Source: Bog-473 sp963777485 | GTDB lineage: Bacteria > Actinomycetota > Acidimicrobiia > Acidimicrobiales > RAAP-2 | Direction: 5' to 3' | DNA length: 64,000 bases | Assembly (NCBI GenBank): GCA_963777485.1 | Contig: CAVZQP010000002.1 | Coordinates: 1,418,695-1,482,694 of the forward strand | Part shown: positions 60,026 through 64,000 of the stretch, piece after piece | Numbering within the stretch: the first letter of the stretch is position 1 | How the letters are laid out: every line of letters starts with the position of its first letter | Program-made: the position numbers and the translations under genes | Notes under the pieces: generated by a model | Seen by the model: only the letters and a program-made list of their open reading frames with translations | Told to the model about the DNA's origin: nothing | The model's database searches: none

Positions 60026-60817
60026 GTGGACGAATGGATTGACCGAGACGCCCGTCAAGCCGCAGCGCGATCGGAATACGAGCACATCATGACCACGCCC
60101 AGCCCGGAGCCCATCTCGGCCTACATCGACGCAGGCGTGATCGGCTATGTGTTCGGCGAGATGTGGCGCCGGGGCGTCCTGACGCCGCGTGACCGCCGTT
60201 GGATCACCCTCTCGTGTCTGGGGGCCGTCGACGCGGCGTTTCCGATCGAGACACACGTCTATGCCGCCCTGAACAGCGGGGACGTCTCGCGCGAAGAATT
60301 CGACGAGTTCGTTCTGTTCTTCGCCACGCAATTGGGCTGGCCCAAGGCGGCGGTCCTCACGACATTCGGGATGACGTCAGCGATGAAGATCGCCGAGGAG
60401 CGAAAAGAGGAACTCCTATCCCTCGACTTCGTTCCCTGGACCGATCCGGTGTCCCCCGAGGAGCGACACGAGCGGGGCGACGCCGCCTACAAGCAACTCC
60501 ACGGCGTCGGACCAGCGCCGGCCATCACAGCCTTTCGTCGCGAGGCGTATCTCGACTACCTCTACGGAGAAATCTGGACCCGTGACGCCTTTCTGACGCG
60601 ACGCGACCGTCGAATCGTCAGCATCTGTTGCAGTGCCGCCGCGGGCGTCGTTACGGAGATCAAGGATCAACTCACCGCAGCTCTGGTCAACGACGAACTG
60701 ACGTACGAGGAGCTACAAGAACTGGTGGTCCACTTCGCGGTGTATGTCGGGTGGATACTCGGGCGGCAGCTCGATGACAATCTGATCGAGGTTGCCACTC
60801 AACTGGGCTTGCTCTGA
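60026..60817 (+). CDS. double carboxymuconolactone decarboxylase-like protein
   Basis: A 263-residue protein with two consecutive CMD-like helical units. The first has RRWITLSCLGAVDAAFPIETHVYAALNSGDVSREEFDEFVLFFATQLGWPKA; the second RRIVSICCSAAAGVVTEIKDQLTAALVNDELTYEELQELVVHFAVYVGW. Both show the core pattern of the AhpD/CMD fold, but the CxxC of the peroxidase branch is absent. Single-residue cysteines (SCLG, SICCSA) lie in place of catalytic residues. GTG 60026. It is divergent from the TetR-HIBADH-SDR operon and probably acts in the same pathway as a lactone/CoA-handling enzyme. Confidence 0.8.
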   Translation: MDEWIDRDARQAAARSEYEHIMTTPSPEPISAYIDAGVIGYVFGEMWRRGVLTPRDRRWITLSCLGAVDAAFPIETHVYAALNSGDVSREEFDEFVLFFATQLGWPKAAVLTTFGMTSAMKIAEERKEELLSLDFVPWTDPVSPEERHERGDAAYKQLHGVGPAPAITAFRREAYLDYLYGEIWTRDAFLTRRDRRIVSICCSAAAGVVTEIKDQLTAALVNDELTYEELQELVVHFAVYVGWILGRQLDDNLIEVATQLGLL

Positions 60818-60943
60818 CCGTCGTCGCCCGTCACCTCACCCGAAGCTCTGATTCCCACCACCGAATCACGTAGGTCCGAAATCCTCTCAGGCACGGCGGC
60901 TCCATTCAGAAGTTCTGTTCGGATCCTAAGTTCAGATGGGTTT

Positions 60944-61417
60944 CTAGCCAGCTATCGAGAACGCCACCATGGGCACCTTCTCCATCATCTCGATGCGTCC
61001 TTCAACCGTGCCGTCGTAAGAGACGCCCATGATCCGCTGCAGCCGTGTCGCCGTCCTCGGGTGCTCGTGTTCGTAGTCGCCCATCACTCCGGCCGCCTCG
61101 CGTGCCTCGAGAAAGCGGACCGACGCCCAACGTCTTCTCGATCCGACCCAGACGGCAAGCAGGCCACCCTGGCGCAGGTTGCGATACCAGTCGGAGCCGG
61201 GTCCGGTGCCCGAGGCGCAGATCCACTCGCCCGAGCGCCGACCGGCGACCTCGACGACCGTGCGGTAGTGACAACCAGAGTGACGGCCCCGGTGCTCGAT
61301 CATCAGGAAGCGACGCCCGAAGAGGAACCCGAGCCGGGCCCGGTACAGATAGGCGGGGACGCGCAGCGCCCATTTGAGCCATCCGGAGGGTTTGTGAGAC
61401 AGGTCGATCAGGGGCAA
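60944..61417 (-). CDS. Ddn-family deazaflavin-dependent nitroreductase-like protein
   Basis: A 157-residue beta-barrel protein of the Ddn/DUF385 family. The motif GRRFLMIEHRGRHSGCHYRTVVEV and GSDWYRNLRQGG are characteristic; these proteins bind F420 and reduce quinones or nitro compounds in actinobacteria. ATG 61417. It follows the ClC gene by 13 bases and probably belongs to the marR-ClC operon. Which electron acceptor is used cannot be inferred. The N-terminus has no signal peptide. Confidence 0.83.
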   Translation of the reverse strand: MPLIDLSHKPSGWLKWALRVPAYLYRARLGFLFGRRFLMIEHRGRHSGCHYRTVVEVAGRRSGEWICASGTGPGSDWYRNLRQGGLLAVWVGSRRRWASVRFLEAREAAGVMGDYEHEHPRTATRLQRIMGVSYDGTVEGRIEMMEKVPMVAFSIAG

Positions 61418-61430
61418 CGTTCAAGTGCTC

Positions 61431-63476
61431 CTACAAAACGCCGGTCGTCAGGTCGTCTGGGCGCAGCAGCGAGAGGCGATCTCCGGGCTCGAGCACGAAG
61501 TCACCCGTGGGTGCGAGGACCTGCCCGTCTCGTGCGATGGACGTCACAAGGGCTCCTTCGGGCAGAGCGGCCGTCCGCAGCGCCTTGCCGGCCAGTTCGG
61601 ATTGCTCGCTGATCAAGAGCTGGAGGGTGCCGGGAGATGCGCCCAGCGCGCCCACCCGCTCGGCCGAAGCCAACAGCTCGCGTCGGTACGCCTGGATCAG
61701 GTCCGAGATGGACAGCGTGGCCGTGACGCGGCGATCGTCGTCCAGCACGGGTACCCACGACGCCTGCGCGGAGGTGATCGACTCGAGGGCCACATCGAGA
61801 TGGCTGTCGAGCGCCACCGCCGGGGCGCCGGCGTCGGCCACACTCCCGACGGATTCTTCGGTCTTCGGCGCGGCCGCAAGCTCGGCCGCGCTGACGCTCC
61901 CCTCGAAGCGACCGGCCGCGTCGACCACCGGAGCTCCGGGGACGTCGGCTTGAGCGCACTGCGCCCGAGCCACGCGGATCGCCGTGGCGGTATTCAAGAT
62001 GAGCCGCGGTTCCGCCATCGCCTTCGACGTCTCGATGCTGGCCAGCAACGGCAGTCCTGCCATGATGCGCCGGGCTTCAGTGTCGGCCCGGCTACGGATC
62101 TGGCTGCGATAGATCGTGTCGTCGAAGTGGTGCACGATCAGCCAGGCGAGGCCCACGCCGACGAGGGCAGGCGTGAGGATCGAAAGGCTGCCGGTCATCT
62201 CGGCCACCATGATCATGACGGCGAGTGGTGCGCGGGCAATGCTGCCGAAGCAGCACATCATGCCGACGATGACGTAGGGCGAGGGGTCGTGGCCCATCGA
62301 CGGCGCGACCGGCTCGAAGAGCCGCCAGACGGCCGCACCCATGAAGGCGCCGATGACCATTCCCGGCCCGAAGATGCCGCCTGACCCCCCGGTGCCGATG
62401 GAGAGCCCGGTGGCGACGATGCGAGCGAAAGGCACGAGCAGGACGATCCACAACGGGATGGTAAGGAGTTCAGGTCCGAGCGCCTTTTGGATCCAGCCGT
62501 AACCCGTGCCAAGTACCTCGGGGATCACGATGCCGATCGCGCCGACCATCAGGCCCCCGATGGCGGGCTTCACCCACCTGGGGAGGCGCGGGACGGCCGC
62601 CGAGATCTGCGCGATGCCATAGAAGCCCTTGGCGTAGAGCAATCCGATTAGGCCGCCGAGGACACCGATCAGCGCGAACCAGCCGAGCAGGGCTGGATCG
62701 TCGAAGTGATACGCGCCGACGTAGCCGAACAGGGGCCCGAACCCCTCGACCGTGGCGAAGATGGCGTAGCTGACCGACGACGCGATGAAGCAGGGCAACA
62801 GGGCGCTCGGGTCGAAGTCGTCGCGATAGAGGATCTCGGCCGCGAGCACGGCGCCCCCGAGCGGAGCGCCGAAGATCGCGCCGATGCCCGAGCCGATGCC
62901 GGTGGCCACCGCGATGCGCCCGTCAGCCGGGTCCAGATCGAGCACTCTGGTCAGCAAAGAGCCGAACCCGGCACTGATCTGTCCGGTCGGGCCTTCCCGA
63001 CCACCCGAACCGCCCGAGCCGATCGTCAGGGCCGAGGCGACGATCTTGACCAACACGGCGCGGAAGCGCACGCCCTTGGGGTTGTGGTGGACCGCAGCAA
63101 TGGCGGCGTCGGTGCCGTGCCCCTCGGCTTCGGGAGCGAAGCGGTAGACCAACACGGCGCCGAGGAGCGCACCCGCTCCTGCGACCAAAGGGAGCGCCCA
63201 TGGGCGAGCCGCGTGCACGACGCCGGCGGCACCACCTTCGTTCTTGGGGGTCGGGACAGGAGACCCTGCGAGCACGTCCAAGAAGAAATGTGTGCACAGG
63301 CGCAGCGCCTCGTAGAGCGCGATCGCCCCGGTACCCGCGATCGCCCCGATCGCAATGCCGAGGACGATCCAGCGCTGCAGGTACGACGACGAGCGCACCC
63401 AGCGCCCGAGCGCCGCCGCGCTCCCGCGGGCGCGAACCGAGCGGCTCGGATGGGGAGTTGACGGCTCTTCGTTCAC
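61431..63476 (-). CDS. ClC-type chloride channel/antiporter with CBS and RCK_C regions
   Basis: A 681-residue membrane protein. The ClC core has GSGGSGGREGPTGQ (with the external gate glutamate E161), SGIGAIFGAPLGGAVLA, and GTGGSGGIFGPGMV. In the loop after the second motif, AAEILYRDD places E214 and I215 where ClC antiporters have the EE pair, so the internal proton glutamate is replaced by isoleucine. C-terminal to about residue 450 there is a CBS pair (VPVLDDDRRVTATLSISDL) and an RCK_C/TrkA_C-like tail (LLISEQSELAGKAL, GDRLSLLRPDDL). It follows a MarR gene by ten bases. Confidence 0.88.
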   Translation of the reverse strand: MNEEPSTPHPSRSVRARGSAAALGRWVRSSSYLQRWIVLGIAIGAIAGTGAIALYEALRLCTHFFLDVLAGSPVPTPKNEGGAAGVVHAARPWALPLVAGAGALLGAVLVYRFAPEAEGHGTDAAIAAVHHNPKGVRFRAVLVKIVASALTIGSGGSGGREGPTGQISAGFGSLLTRVLDLDPADGRIAVATGIGSGIGAIFGAPLGGAVLAAEILYRDDFDPSALLPCFIASSVSYAIFATVEGFGPLFGYVGAYHFDDPALLGWFALIGVLGGLIGLLYAKGFYGIAQISAAVPRLPRWVKPAIGGLMVGAIGIVIPEVLGTGYGWIQKALGPELLTIPLWIVLLVPFARIVATGLSIGTGGSGGIFGPGMVIGAFMGAAVWRLFEPVAPSMGHDPSPYVIVGMMCCFGSIARAPLAVMIMVAEMTGSLSILTPALVGVGLAWLIVHHFDDTIYRSQIRSRADTEARRIMAGLPLLASIETSKAMAEPRLILNTATAIRVARAQCAQADVPGAPVVDAAGRFEGSVSAAELAAAPKTEESVGSVADAGAPAVALDSHLDVALESITSAQASWVPVLDDDRRVTATLSISDLIQAYRRELLASAERVGALGASPGTLQLLISEQSELAGKALRTAALPEGALVTSIARDGQVLAPTGDFVLEPGDRLSLLRPDDLTTGVL

Positions 63477-63486
63477 CGGCGTGGGC

Positions 63487-63969
63487 TCACAGGTCCCACC
63501 CCGTGGTCCAGTCCTGCTCGGGCACCTCGCCTGCCGTCTCGCTCAGATGGTGCAGTGCATCGACCACCTCGCCGCGTGAGGCGAGGGGGATGGCCGCGAC
63601 CAACTGCTCGATCTCTGCCCGGCGACGTGCCGTCACCGTGTCGACGAGTCGGCGGCCCGCCGGCGACAGCGCGATGCGCACCTGGCGACGGTCCCGGCGA
63701 TCGGCTCGGCGGGTGACGAGACCCTTTCGCACGAGCCGCTCGCACATCCTCGAGGCCGTCGGTGACGTCACGCCAACTTCGTCTGCGAGGGTGGCCATGC
63801 CCTGGGGACCGCGGGACGCCAAGACGACGAGGGAACGGTACTGGGTGAGGGTCACTTCCTCTCCCACCTCAGCAAGCGAGCGCGCCGCGATGGCAACCAG
63901 GACGCGGCTGGCGCTGAGGACAGCATCCACGACCTGGTCGTTTGGCGGCGCCTCCAGGATTTGATGCAT
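63487..63969 (-). CDS. MarR-family regulator
   Basis: A 160-residue winged-helix protein. LTQYRSLVVLASRGPQGMATLADEVGVTSPTASRMCERLVRKGLVTRRADRRDRR is the MarR DNA-binding region, and the N- and C-terminal helices form the dimer. ATG 63969 lies inside a perfect palindrome, implying autorepression. It is the first gene of the marR-ClC-Ddn operon and is probably the local sensor, perhaps of phenolic compounds, oxidants or pH-related stress. Start and stop fit the family length. Confidence 0.88.
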   Translation of the reverse strand: MHQILEAPPNDQVVDAVLSASRVLVAIAARSLAEVGEEVTLTQYRSLVVLASRGPQGMATLADEVGVTSPTASRMCERLVRKGLVTRRADRRDRRQVRIALSPAGRRLVDTVTARRRAEIEQLVAAIPLASRGEVVDALHHLSETAGEVPEQDWTTGWDL

Positions 63970-63976
63970 AGTGCAT
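63964..63976. promoter_or_regulatory. palindrome over the marR start, candidate operator
   Basis: ATGCA-TAG-TGCAT, a perfect palindrome overlapping the ATG; a further TGCA follows at 63984-63987. Likely bound by MarR to block its own expression. Confidence 0.5.
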
Positions 63977-64000
63977 CTATTGTGCAGCGTATCTACCTGA

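Overview
The window is high-GC actinobacterial DNA with mostly head-to-tail gene pairs, many GTG starts and stop/start overlaps of the GTGA or ATGA type. A hopanoid operon (hpnC-hpnD-hpnE-prenyl synthase-shc-ispH-hpnH), luciferase-like and Ddn-like (F420-type) flavoenzymes, a ClpS adaptor and several lipid/acyl-CoA genes fit Actinomycetota. I would guess an uncultured Acidimicrobiia-like soil lineage, but no rRNA or ribosomal marker is present to prove it.

Layout. 0-5.4 kb: start of purK, an F420-type oxidoreductase, a coupled minus-strand set (RecB-like nuclease, PAP2 phosphatase, DsbA-like protein) and a plus-strand trio (small protein, GNAT, thioesterase). 5.5-7.1 kb: a HipB/HipA-type module preceded by a striking operator array. 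7.1-14.5 kb: an AtuA-type acyl-CoA carboxylation cluster (acyl-CoA dehydrogenase, enoyl-CoA hydratase, carboxyltransferase, biotin carboxylase/BCCP, AtuA), suggesting use of branched or terpenoid acyl-CoAs. 14.5-23.3 kb: housekeeping and transport genes (pore-like membrane protein, zinc alcohol dehydrogenase, ClpS, GNAT, DHA2-type exporter, ABC-F ATPase, orphan Tat-exported solute-binding protein, peroxiredoxin).

23.5-39.2 kb: an accessory stretch, visibly less GC-rich inside, bounded by two same-strand GH16 glycosidase paralogues. It holds small stress-type genes (ASCH, DUF3089, DUF899, an ECF sigma factor with a membrane partner, PPK2, DUF4235, DUF302, DinB), a complete IS3-family element with a frameshifted transposase, two methyltransferases and an N-terminally truncated AHSA1-type gene. 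39.4-43.8 kb: PadR regulator with a MacB/FtsX-type ABC exporter and a small haem-like membrane protein.

43.9-55.7 kb: minus strand; a sulfotransferase/DUF1214 pair, an ICMT-like membrane methyltransferase, then the hopanoid operon. HpnC/HpnD/HpnE make squalene from farnesyl diphosphate, the prenyl synthase and IspH supply precursors, Shc cyclises squalene and HpnH adds the adenosyl side chain. The shc frame is broken by an apparent single-base shift. A regulator with both a MerR-type and a TetR-type DNA-binding domain lies just upstream. 55.8-64 kb: a secreted TIM-barrel-like protein, an ABM-like small protein, a TetR-HIBADH-SDR operon divergent from a double-CMD protein, and a MarR-ClC-Ddn operon whose ClC protein carries CBS and RCK_C regions and lacks the internal proton glutamate. 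No rRNA, convincing tRNA, CRISPR array or prophage was seen.
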